DNA of 64,000 nucleotides from Verrucomicrobiota bacterium (GTDB lineage: Bacteria; Verrucomicrobiota; Kiritimatiellia; SS1-B-03-39; UBA6053): NCBI GenBank assembly GCA_020831625.1, contig JAFIGD010000018.1, forward strand, positions 1-64,000. Reading direction: 5' to 3'. The notes beneath the pieces were generated by a model. It saw nothing but the letters and a program-made list of their open reading frames with translations, was not told the origin of the DNA and searched no databases. Below are positions 7,764 to 15,883 of this stretch, one piece after another; position 1 is the first letter of the stretch, and every line of letters starts with the position of its first letter. The position numbers and the translations under genes are program-made.

Positions 7764-10007
7764 ATGACACATTCCCAAACCCGCACACACGGAAATTTGA
7801 CACCCGCGCGGCTGACAGCGCTGGCGGTTTTTGCCGCGGTGTCTCTGTTGAGCCGGCACCGGGCGGACGCCTCAAGCTTTGAGGCCTTCCGGGCGGACCG
7901 GCTGCTCCTGACCTGGCAACGGGATCCAGCCACCACCATGACGATCCAATGGCTGAGCGAGGGGCACACGAATCCCCCTGTGGAGGATGTGTCGGCTGAG
8001 GACGAAAGCCCGCAGGCGCTGCCCTATGTCGGGCCGGTGAGGGTTGACGGCTCAGGGGGATGGGCCGACCGTGGACTGGCCGTGCCGTATCTGGTCAACC
8101 ACAACCGCCATGTTCCCGACCCGGAGGTGTTTATGGCGAGGGCCCGGCTCGGGTGGAACGAGCAGGGCGTGGTTGTTCTCGCCGACGTGCGCGCCCGGGA
8201 ACGGTTTGAACAGGATGAAACGAACAGGCTTGTGCACGGCGATAGCCTCTCCGTCTATATCATGGACGGGAACGCCCGTTTGCAAGTGGTCGCCTCGCCC
8301 GGAGGACTGGCGGACCAGCCCGAGGCCCGGTACACCTTCCACGATACAGGCGGCCGTGTCGCGGATGCCGACGACCTGGAGGTGGAACTTGCCGCCCGTC
8401 ACGCGAATGAGGGGAAAATCTACCGGATCGAAATGCTGGTGCCCTGGTCGAATCTGAACCGGACCGATGTCGAAGCGGGCATGGATCTGCATCTGCAATT
8501 GCATGTGATCAACCATGACGGCCCGCGAGGCAATCTGGACCGCGATTGGGCGGCGATGAACGCGGGACATCTTCGCCATCCCCAATATTCGCACCGTGAG
8601 CATCAGGCCGTGGCCTTCCGACTCGCCCCGCGGGACGCCGCCGTTCCCCCGCCCATGCAGACAAGAACCTCTGTGGACGCCCCGGGCGACGCGGTGCGGG
8701 TGCAAGTGGAAGCGGGCGGGGAGCTGCTCGGTCGAACGGTCAACCTGTATTCCGGGCGGACGCGGGTCGCCTCCGGCGGGTTCACGCCCTGGAGACATCA
8801 GACCCGCGCGACGATCAACGTTCCCGCGCCGCCGGAGGGGCACCGCTGGGGAACCATGGAGACCCGGCTGGATGACGGCACGCCGCTGGGGGTGGTGACG
8901 ATTCCGCAATGGTACATGCAGCGCCCGCCCGAACCGGTGCAAGTGCGCTACTGGAAAACCGGTTCCGATGAGCACCGCACCGCGGTGACCCGCGTGAAAC
9001 AAGTCGCGCAGTGGCAGAGGAAGTTCACCCAGCGCGTGGAACTGACCGGCCTGGAGCCCGACACGGAATACCGTTTTCAGGTTGAAGGCTACGACGATTA
9101 CGGTTTCCGCACCATGCCCGCCACTCTGGATGAGCCGATACGTCTGGCCATCGGAGGCGACACCCGCCATAGTCAGCAGTCGATGGAGCGGACCAGCCGG
9201 ATGGTGATGGAACACAACCCCCGCGCCATCATCTGGGGCGGGGATCTGGCCTATGCCAACGGCGTGGCGTCCAATCTTTACCGCTGGCGGGAATGGTTCG
9301 ACGCGAACCACAACACCCTGATTGACGAGCGTCGTGTGGTCACCCCCATTGTGGTTGCGATCGGAAACCATGAAATGCGGTCCGGCTACTACTTCCGGCA
9401 CAGCGACTACGCGCCGACCGACGAATGGCGGGAAAGCGTCGCGCCCTATTTTTACTCGTTGTTCGCGTTCCCGGGTCACCCCGGTTACAACGTGCTCGAC
9501 TTCGGCGATTACCTGAGCCTGATCATCCTCGACAGCGATCACACCGCCCCGGTCGGCGGTGAACAGACCCGCTGGCTGGAGCGGGTGTTGGCCGAGCGTC
9601 AGCATGTGCGGCACCTGTTTCCGGTGTATCATGTGACCGCCTATCCCTCCGCCCGGGATTTCAATGACCGGACCTCCGCCGCGGTTCGCCGGCACTGGGT
9701 GCCGCTGTTTGAAGAATACGGGGTCCGTCTCGCTTTTGAGAATCATGACCACACCTACAAGCGGACGCATCCGATCCGAAACGGTGAAGTCGTCTCCCCG
9801 GAGGAGGGGGTCGTGTATATCGGCGACGGCGCCTGGGGGGTCGGCCTCCGCAGGGTACACAACGTCGAAGAGACCTGGTATCTCAAGGAGGCCCAATCAA
9901 TTCTGCACGCTTTCATTGTGACCCTGCACCCCACGCACGTTGAGGTCAAGGTTCACAGTGCAAACGGGGATTTGATCGATGAAGTTGACATCACGGTGTC
10001 GCCTTAA
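7764..10007 (+). CDS. Secreted purple-acid-phosphatase-like enzyme with inserted CBM9-type domain
   Basis: 747 residues, a tandem paralogue of the preceding gene with the same order: signal peptide, first strand of the phosphatase N-terminal domain, inserted CBM9-type domain (about 84-270), resumed N-terminal domain, metallophosphatase domain. All five metal blocks are intact: Asp466 in GGDTRHS, Asp494 in GGDLAYAN, Asn535-His536 in GNHE, the histidine of VYHVTAYPS, and His661/His663 in NHDHTYKR. The family hydrolyses phosphomonoesters at a dinuclear metal centre; the sugar-binding insert and the surrounding glycan genes suggest a phosphorylated or otherwise esterified carbohydrate as target (inference). 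AAGGAG lies just upstream of the ATG. It is 94 bp behind its twin and may share its promoter. Confidence 0.85.
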   Translation: MTHSQTRTHGNLTPARLTALAVFAAVSLLSRHRADASSFEAFRADRLLLTWQRDPATTMTIQWLSEGHTNPPVEDVSAEDESPQALPYVGPVRVDGSGGWADRGLAVPYLVNHNRHVPDPEVFMARARLGWNEQGVVVLADVRARERFEQDETNRLVHGDSLSVYIMDGNARLQVVASPGGLADQPEARYTFHDTGGRVADADDLEVELAARHANEGKIYRIEMLVPWSNLNRTDVEAGMDLHLQLHVINHDGPRGNLDRDWAAMNAGHLRHPQYSHREHQAVAFRLAPRDAAVPPPMQTRTSVDAPGDAVRVQVEAGGELLGRTVNLYSGRTRVASGGFTPWRHQTRATINVPAPPEGHRWGTMETRLDDGTPLGVVTIPQWYMQRPPEPVQVRYWKTGSDEHRTAVTRVKQVAQWQRKFTQRVELTGLEPDTEYRFQVEGYDDYGFRTMPATLDEPIRLAIGGDTRHSQQSMERTSRMVMEHNPRAIIWGGDLAYANGVASNLYRWREWFDANHNTLIDERRVVTPIVVAIGNHEMRSGYYFRHSDYAPTDEWRESVAPYFYSLFAFPGHPGYNVLDFGDYLSLIILDSDHTAPVGGEQTRWLERVLAERQHVRHLFPVYHVTAYPSARDFNDRTSAAVRRHWVPLFEEYGVRLAFENHDHTYKRTHPIRNGEVVSPEEGVVYIGDGAWGVGLRRVHNVEETWYLKEAQSILHAFIVTLHPTHVEVKVHSANGDLIDEVDITVSP

Positions 10008-10010
10008 AAA

Positions 10011-10032
10011 AATTAAAAAATAATTTTTGACA
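10011..10032 (+). promoter_or_regulatory. AT-rich box ending in TTTTTGACA upstream of the PEP-CTERM gene
   Basis: Immediately after the stop of the previous gene, AATTAAAAAATAATTTTTGACA matches the box seen before several other transcription units. It ends 74 bp before the next ATG and contains TTGACA at 10027-10032. Confidence 0.5.
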
Positions 10033-10106
10033 TTTTTTATTAAATTTCTCAGCCTGTTGAAGAACTCAATTGTTCTTCACCAACACAACCAACCGGAGTA
10101 ATCGTC

Positions 10107-10922
10107 ATGCAAATCACAAAACTGTGTTCGCCGCCACTGATGCGGTCCCTGAAATCCGCCGCGACGGCGGCATGTATCGCGCTTTGTGCCGCGATCCCCG
10201 CATACGGGACCTTAATCTTTTTCGACGACTTTGAAGGAAACACGATTGGATCGGCGCCCGCCGGATGGACCATCGGCGGAACCACGGCTTCAGTCGAGAC
10301 GGCCGGCCAGTCCGCGGACGGGGCTGCCGGAGATGACAGAGGGGTTCAACTGACGCCAACCGGCGGCAGTATCGGCACTGCGAATCCCAGAATTGAGCGG
10401 TCTTTCAGCCAGGGAACAAACAGTGAACCCTTGAGGATTCAGTTTGATTTTATGTACCTAAACAGCGGCATCAGCAATCCAACCATTCAACTGCGCAGTT
10501 CGGACCCGGTTCAACCGGGGATCAATTTGGCCATGAAGCATGCTCAAGCTGGTGAAGACGGGGCCCGAGTGAACGAAGGGTCTGGATTCGTGACATTGAA
10601 CACCGTAATTGATCCAGACATCTGGTACAGATATACCATCACCACAAATGCTGCGGAAGCTTCAGATAACACCTTTGACCTGAGTATTCAAAGTTTGTCC
10701 GACTCCAGCGCGAATTACAATTTCACCGGGCTGGGGTTTCACAACAATCTCACTTCCTTTTCCTCGATTCGTTTTGTTTATAACAGCACGAGCACAACTG
10801 CAAATGACACTTTCTTCATCGACAATGTTTCTGTTTCTTCGATCCCCGAGCCGTCCTCTTTAATCCTGATGGCTTTGGCGGGGGCGGGATTATTAGTCTA
10901 TCGCAACAAAAAACGCGGGTAA
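10107..10922 (+). CDS. PEP-CTERM-sorted LamG-like protein
   Basis: 271 residues. A signal peptide (about 1-33) is followed by a single beta-sandwich domain of concanavalin-like type and a C-terminal sorting tail: IPEPSSLILM, a hydrophobic span, then basic residues RNKKRG. PEP-CTERM tails are processed by an exosortase that anchors or exports proteins in exopolysaccharide-making Gram-negative bacteria; no exosortase is in this window. Its middle part (IQFDF, then INLAMKH, VIDPDIWYRY, and FDLSIQSL) matches a module in the large beta-helix protein at 39764, suggesting a shared glycan-binding unit. CGGAG precedes the ATG, and a hairpin terminator follows at 10952, so this is a monocistronic unit behind its own AT-rich box. 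Precise role unknown. Confidence 0.85.
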   Translation: MQITKLCSPPLMRSLKSAATAACIALCAAIPAYGTLIFFDDFEGNTIGSAPAGWTIGGTTASVETAGQSADGAAGDDRGVQLTPTGGSIGTANPRIERSFSQGTNSEPLRIQFDFMYLNSGISNPTIQLRSSDPVQPGINLAMKHAQAGEDGARVNEGSGFVTLNTVIDPDIWYRYTITTNAAEASDNTFDLSIQSLSDSSANYNFTGLGFHNNLTSFSSIRFVYNSTSTTANDTFFIDNVSVSSIPEPSSLILMALAGAGLLVYRNKKRG

Positions 10923-10951
10923 AACGTCCGCCAGGCCCGTATTCGTCCTGT

Positions 10952-10978
10952 AAAACCCGGCCTCACCGCCGGGTTTTT
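10952..10978 (+). terminator. Rho-independent terminator after the PEP-CTERM gene
   Basis: A 10-bp perfect stem (AAAACCCGGC / GCCGGGTTTT) with a six-base loop continues into a T-run. It lies 30 bp after the stop codon at 10922. Confidence 0.85.
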
Positions 10979-11072
10979 CAGTTTCAGATCCCCGGCGATC
11001 CCAGGGCAAAGCATTGCTTAGCCCCGGCATGCCACCACCTACATTTCTCATTAGCAACCACAGTATTATATT

Positions 11073-13127
11073 ATGTCTATTCCCCGATTCCTCCGCAGCA
11101 ACATGCTTAAAAGTATCTTTTCTCCGTCGATATTTCTGATCCTGGCAACGGGACCGGGAGTCTGTCACGGGCAAACCAATCTGATTGTCAATCCGGACTT
11201 TGAACAGAGCGGGGCGGGGGAGACCCCGGCGGGCTGGCAGGGCGTTCCCGACCGCATCCCCGATTTGTTCACGACCGTCCAGGATGAACTGACCGGCGGG
11301 AAGGCGGGTTTTGTTCAAAACCGGGAGGCGGCCTGGAACCGGATCCTTCAGCGCCCCCGCATTGAAGCGGGAAAAATTTACACGTTTTCCGCCCGGTTCA
11401 GATCTGTCGAAGATAACACCACCATCATTGTGTCTTTGCATGATCCGGCGCGGCAACTGCCCGTCGAACAGGGAACCCGCACACTCAACGTGGATGACGG
11501 GTGGCAAACTCTGTCCTTTGATTTTGTATCCGGGGATTCCGGCAGACACGAATTGCGTATCCGGAACAGCGGCACGGCTGATTTTTACATACGGGATGTC
11601 AGTCTGAAAGAGGCGGGAAAAGAAATACACGCCGCGGGTCTGCGTCTGATTGTTCCTGAAGCGGCCCCCATACCGGGCAAGCTGGATTTAAAGGCAGAGG
11701 TGTTGAATCAATTCGGAAATTCCGCGGGTCTGGGCCGTGAAACCGTCCGTTGGGAACTCGATCAGACCGCGCCGGACGCGCTGAACCTCCACCGCGAGAG
11801 CGGGAGGCTTGTCATCGGAGACGATCTGCCGTCCGGCACGGAAGTCCATGTGACTGCGGTTGTGGATTTAGATCTCTCTGTCCGGGAAACGGCGAAAATT
11901 CAATTTCTAACTCAATCGGCATTCCGCCGTCCGCGGCAGGTGATTTTAACCTGGCAAAACGATCCCCAAAGCACCCAGACCGTTTCCTGGCGAACCGATC
12001 TCGAAGTGGAAAATCCGAAGGTGTACTTTACGCCCGGGGACGGATCGGTGAACAGAACGGTTTTTTCAGCTTCAGGTGTGTCCGTGAAATTTGACCGGCA
12101 GGCTCCCGATCCGCCCGTTGAGAACACAGTCTGGATCAATACGGTGGAACTGACAGGGTTGACTACCGGCACTCTCTATCGGCTGCGGATTCCCCACGAA
12201 ACAAGCCCGAAAGACGTTCTGTTTAAAACCGCGCCTGAACATCCGGAAGAAATTGTTTTCACTGTTTTCTCGGACACGCACCGCCTTAGGATGGAAGCGT
12301 CTGATCGCGAGTATGTTCGCGGGGCTTTGAGCCGTGTGGCCGAGATCAATCCTGAATTCACCCTCGCGGTCGGCGACCTGTGGTATGCGGACATGCAAAA
12401 CCACACCGACACGCCCGTGGACCTTTTTGTGGATTTCTTTTTTGACCAATATGAGTCCGCGATGACCGCGCCCGACGGGCGGCTGATTCCGATTGTTCCG
12501 GCCGAGGGGAATCATGACGGTAGAAATGACGGTGCTCCCTTTTTCTACAGCCGCTTTCACCTGCCGGCCCCGCACAAATATTACGTTTTCCAATACGGCC
12601 CGGATTTGACAATCATCACGCTGAACTCGGGTCACAGCGCCGGCATCCGCGGGGAGCAAACCGAATGGTTGGAGCGTGTGTTGAAGGACCACCGGGACAG
12701 CAGGTGGATCATTGTTCAGCATCACGTCAGTCCCTATCCCGCGCACCGTCCCCTGGATGGCGGATGGGAGAGGCAGATGAGGCAGAGCTGGGTCCCCCTG
12801 TATGAAAAATACGGAGTGGATTTGGTGATCAATGGACATGATCACGTGTACAAGCGAAGTCACCCGATCCGCAATAACCGGATCGACCACGAAAAGGGCG
12901 TGATCTACATTGGCGACGGCCTGGGTTCAACCCGCGCGCCTGACATGGACCGCTGGTTTGTGAAGGATGCCGCCGCCGTCGACAGTTTTTGGAAAGTGAC
13001 GGTTTCCACGGACCAGGCCACAGGGGAGTCCACCCTCACGGCGGTGCCTGTTTTCCCCTTCAATCCGGAGCATGAGGGGAGTCCGGTTTATTTAAAGAAA
13101 AATGCGGACGGTGTCCGGGTAAGATAA
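11073..13127 (+). CDS. Secreted CBM4/9-like domain plus purple-acid-phosphatase-like metallophosphatase
   Basis: 684 residues. After the signal peptide comes NLIVNPDFEQSG, the typical opening of a CenC/CBM4-9-type beta-sandwich that runs to about residue 190. A linker beta domain follows, then the phosphatase N-terminal fibronectin-like domain (VILTWQNDPQSTQTVSW) and the metallophosphatase domain. Metal blocks are complete: Asp401 in FSDTH, Asp435 in VGDLWYAD, Asn480-His481 in GNHD, the QHH block, and His589/His591 in NGHDHVYKR. It is the third phosphatase-like protein in this stretch but has a different N-terminal binding domain. No clear ribosome-binding site precedes the first ATG; the ATG at 11103 is equally possible and gives a shorter signal peptide. 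Its 3' end overlaps the convergent membrane-protein gene by 68 bp. Confidence 0.83.
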   Translation: MSIPRFLRSNMLKSIFSPSIFLILATGPGVCHGQTNLIVNPDFEQSGAGETPAGWQGVPDRIPDLFTTVQDELTGGKAGFVQNREAAWNRILQRPRIEAGKIYTFSARFRSVEDNTTIIVSLHDPARQLPVEQGTRTLNVDDGWQTLSFDFVSGDSGRHELRIRNSGTADFYIRDVSLKEAGKEIHAAGLRLIVPEAAPIPGKLDLKAEVLNQFGNSAGLGRETVRWELDQTAPDALNLHRESGRLVIGDDLPSGTEVHVTAVVDLDLSVRETAKIQFLTQSAFRRPRQVILTWQNDPQSTQTVSWRTDLEVENPKVYFTPGDGSVNRTVFSASGVSVKFDRQAPDPPVENTVWINTVELTGLTTGTLYRLRIPHETSPKDVLFKTAPEHPEEIVFTVFSDTHRLRMEASDREYVRGALSRVAEINPEFTLAVGDLWYADMQNHTDTPVDLFVDFFFDQYESAMTAPDGRLIPIVPAEGNHDGRNDGAPFFYSRFHLPAPHKYYVFQYGPDLTIITLNSGHSAGIRGEQTEWLERVLKDHRDSRWIIVQHHVSPYPAHRPLDGGWERQMRQSWVPLYEKYGVDLVINGHDHVYKRSHPIRNNRIDHEKGVIYIGDGLGSTRAPDMDRWFVKDAAAVDSFWKVTVSTDQATGESTLTAVPVFPFNPEHEGSPVYLKKNADGVRVR

Positions 13128-13998
13128 ATAAAACATACAACGCCAGCGGTCCCAGATAATGAGAGGCTCTGGTTAAAAGAGCCGGATATTGGGAAAATCC
13201 GACCGGCAGTCCGGGACCGGTGAGGCGGGAGAGGGCGGTGACGAGGCCCCAGCCCGCCAGCCAAAACAACAGCGGAGGGACCAGCCTGCGGCGCGCGGCC
13301 GCCGCTTTGGGGAAACGGTTCCAAAAGGAGTCGGGCGCAAACGGGGGATTCGGATAGAGGAGCAGGGCCAGAGCCACAACCCAATCGACCACGGCGATGC
13401 CTTTCAAGATCGTGACGGCGGCTGATTCATTCATCGGTATGCGGAACAGATTCCGGAAGGTCCCGATGATCAGGTCGATAAATCCCGGATGCTCCATCCA
13501 GGCCAGGCAGCCGTGAACAAAGAAGACGCCCCCGATTCCCAATTGCAGCAGGCCCATGGCGGCGGGCCGGGTCCAGGCCCGCGTCTTTTCAAACCGCGGT
13601 CCCACCGTGAGCACCATCAATACCCAGGGGGTCAAGTAGCGAAGCATGTACGCCGCCGGCATCCACTCACTGAACAGGTGCCCGGTGTTGCGCAATCCTG
13701 AATACGACTCCATGAAGATGTATCCCGAGATCAGAATCAGGAGCGGCCAGGCCGGCGCGAAGACAACGGCAACCGCGGCGGCCAGATAGATGGAGACCAG
13801 AATCCGCTCCACATAAAAGGCCGCTGAAGCCGGATCATCGAGGTTGTGGAAGGCCTCCATAAACAACCAGGTTCCGAATTGGGTGAATTGATAGGTGAAA
13901 ACAGACAGGAAGGTCGCCGCGGCGTGTATGATGATGGCGATTCGCAGGAGCAGAGACGCCGCGGCGATTCCCGAAGGGATCGGCACACGGGCTTTCAT
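13060..13998 (-). CDS. Integral membrane protein of unknown function, coupled to a phosphatase-like gene
   Basis: 312 residues with about eight hydrophobic spans (for example near 10-35, 65-90, 110-130 and 145-165) and a hydrophilic, proline- and lysine-containing C-terminus. I do not recognise the family; the overall look is that of small DoxX-like or HTTM-like inner-membrane proteins, but no diagnostic motif is visible. Its ATG overlaps the stop of the upstream secreted metallophosphatase as ATGA (13995-13998), so the two are probably translationally coupled and may act together at the membrane. The 3' end overlaps the convergent gene at 11073-13127. Confidence 0.7.
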   Translation of the reverse strand: MKARVPIPSGIAAASLLLRIAIIIHAAATFLSVFTYQFTQFGTWLFMEAFHNLDDPASAAFYVERILVSIYLAAAVAVVFAPAWPLLILISGYIFMESYSGLRNTGHLFSEWMPAAYMLRYLTPWVLMVLTVGPRFEKTRAWTRPAAMGLLQLGIGGVFFVHGCLAWMEHPGFIDLIIGTFRNLFRIPMNESAAVTILKGIAVVDWVVALALLLYPNPPFAPDSFWNRFPKAAAARRRLVPPLLFWLAGWGLVTALSRLTGPGLPVGFSQYPALLTRASHYLGPLALYVLFILPGHRPHFSLNKPDSPHAPD

Positions 13999-15359
13999 TG
14001 GTTTGAATCCAGCTCTTTCTGTTCGCGGAGGTACAGGGCTCTGCGGTCCAATGTGATTTTAAAATCATCCACAATTTGACCATCAAGCGAAATGGCTTGA
14101 ATATGAATTTCCTCTCCGGTTATTTTAGCCAGATGGACATGATGATAGCGCTCGTTCACCGCCAGATACCATCGGTCCCGTCCGGCACGGCGCTGCGGCA
14201 CGCCGCCGCCACCGTCACCGAAGTAGATCAGCCCCCGCTCTTGATTGATTTGCCCCTGATAAACAGGATGGGTGCGTTTGAGGGTATGATCATGTGATTC
14301 ATACACGGCATCCACGCCGTATCGCTCAAACAGCGGGACCCAGGCTTCCCGTATCGGAGCCATCGCTTCGTATGAGCGGGCGCTCGGATAGTTGGGCTGA
14401 TGCTGCATCACCAACAGCCACCGCTTCAACGGGCGGAGTTTCGCCAGTTGCTCCTCCAGCCATTGACGTTGATCACCGCCCCGGCTTATTTCCGTGTTCA
14501 GCACCAGCAGCGTGGTGGTTCCGCTCAGGTTGCTGGTGTAATAAAAGTCCCTGACACGGTCCGGCCACCAGAAATACTCCAGGAGTTCCGGGTTCACATC
14601 GTGATTCCCTCTGGCGGGAATGACGGGAAGCAGACGGTTTTCGGAGGTGGTGGAGGTTTCGGAGTGGTCTTTCAGCCACCAGTAAAATTCGCCCCAGCGC
14701 GCATGGTTTGTGTAATCGCCGCCGTGCAACATGGCGACGATATCCGGATGGGTCTCCAGCAATCCGGCCATCAGGGCGTTCACCTGTCTGCGTTCGTTTT
14801 CACGGTCGATCCTTCCCCTGCGGGGGGTCCGGCTGTCTCCCACCATGAGAATCCGTATGTCCCGTTCGTCATCCGGGGCGGTCTTGAAGTGGAACTCCTC
14901 CGAAGCCGCGCCGTCCGACACCACTGTCAGATAATAAAACGTGGCGGGTTTTAGATCGTTCAGGAACACATTGTGTGACCATGCGTGCATCCCCGCCTTT
15001 TTCTCCTCATCCCGCAGGGTGAAGGGGAAGGTGTGCTGACTGGCGAAGTGAACCGGGTATTCCTCCAGCCGGCCCCGCTTCGGATCCGTGGAGAGATAGA
15101 GCTTGTTTTCCGATGTTGCCCGGGTGGTGGTCCAGGAAACCACCGCCTCATTGGCGGGATTGTTCTTAAACTGCACGCGGACATGAATCGGCTGAGGGGA
15201 GGGTTTCAGTTCTTGAAAATGTGCCTGCGCATAGACCGCCGAAGCGGAAAAAAGACAAAGGCATAAGGTCAGAACGGGGCCGAGCGGTGTCAATAGAAGC
15301 CCGGCTGCCGCGGGCGTTTTATTCGGTGTCGGGCGGGCGGGACGTGAGGGGGGATGCAT
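13995..15359 (-). CDS. Secreted purple-acid-phosphatase-like metallophosphatase
   Basis: 454 residues, the most compact of the four phosphatase-like proteins here. A long signal region (hydrophobic core about 20-40, cleavage near VYAQA) is followed by the phosphatase N-terminal fibronectin-like domain (about 55-160) and the metallophosphatase domain. Metal-binding blocks are Asp175 in VGDSRT, Asp215 in GGDYTNHA, Asn252-His253 in RGNHD, His320 in MQHQPNYPSA, and His356/His358 in SHDHTLKR. All ligands appear present, so an active phosphoesterase is likely. A GGAG lies 12 bases before the ATG. The downstream membrane-protein gene starts in an ATGA overlap. There is no inserted sugar-binding domain, unlike the pair at 5453 and 7764. 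Confidence 0.85.
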   Translation of the reverse strand: MHPPSRPARPTPNKTPAAAGLLLTPLGPVLTLCLCLFSASAVYAQAHFQELKPSPQPIHVRVQFKNNPANEAVVSWTTTRATSENKLYLSTDPKRGRLEEYPVHFASQHTFPFTLRDEEKKAGMHAWSHNVFLNDLKPATFYYLTVVSDGAASEEFHFKTAPDDERDIRILMVGDSRTPRRGRIDRENERRQVNALMAGLLETHPDIVAMLHGGDYTNHARWGEFYWWLKDHSETSTTSENRLLPVIPARGNHDVNPELLEYFWWPDRVRDFYYTSNLSGTTTLLVLNTEISRGGDQRQWLEEQLAKLRPLKRWLLVMQHQPNYPSARSYEAMAPIREAWVPLFERYGVDAVYESHDHTLKRTHPVYQGQINQERGLIYFGDGGGGVPQRRAGRDRWYLAVNERYHHVHLAKITGEEIHIQAISLDGQIVDDFKITLDRRALYLREQKELDSNQ

Positions 15360-15396
15360 AGTGTACTCCGGGGTGTTATGGTTTGGTTGCTTCAGT

Positions 15397-15809
15397 TCAG
15401 GATCTATCAGTATTCAGGATAAATTCGATTTTATTGACGGGGGTCACGGATTCCCAGGTTGTGCCGATGCGGATTTCGTCCAGTCTGGAAACCGCGGGGT
15501 TTTCTTCAATTCCGCGGGCATAGACCCGAAGCCAGTCGGCACGGCGTGTACTGCGGAAGGTTTGGGTGTTCACCCATTGCCGGGGTTCGACGCGCTGATT
15601 CTTGCGGAAACAAAGTTGCCTTGCGCGAAATTGATCCAGCCGCCCTCCCATCCCCGGCCGCCGACCGGACCGCCTTCGGCCTGATGAAGCCGGGTTGTTC
15701 CGGGCCTGTAATCAAATCCTTCATAGGCAAGCAATTCGGAGCGTGCTGAAGGAGCGAGAAGTAAAAGGAACGCTGTTAAAACCGGTATCTTGTGAATGAG
15801 CTGTTTCAT
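15397..15809 (-). pseudogene. Decayed secreted LamG/PEP-CTERM-type protein
   Basis: An ATG at 15809 opens a good signal peptide (MKQLIHKIPVLTAFLLLLAP, then SARS) followed by LLAYEGFDYRPGTTR and GWEGGW, the usual opening of Verrucomicrobia LamG-like exported proteins. That frame stops at 15570. A second minus-strand frame, overlapping it and ending at 15397, carries the typical end of the same domain (TFRSTRRADWLRVYARG, then RLDEIRIGTTWESVTPV). Members of the family are normally well over 200 residues, so the middle is missing and the frame has shifted. I read it as a deletion-plus-frameshift relic. A sequencing error could explain the frameshift but not the missing middle. Confidence 0.65.
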
Positions 15810-15883
15810 GGGGTGCTTCGGGTTGGGGGTTGGAAAGCAACAAGAATATCGAGGAGATGGAGTCCGAACAGGCGCATGATATT

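Noticed and set aside
8052-9896. Long minus-strand open frame opposite the phosphatase gene (and similar ones at 37757-39319 and 40826-42610)
   Set aside because: These are shadows created by GC-rich third positions of the plus-strand genes; their translations are proline-, arginine- and glycine-rich with no domain features.
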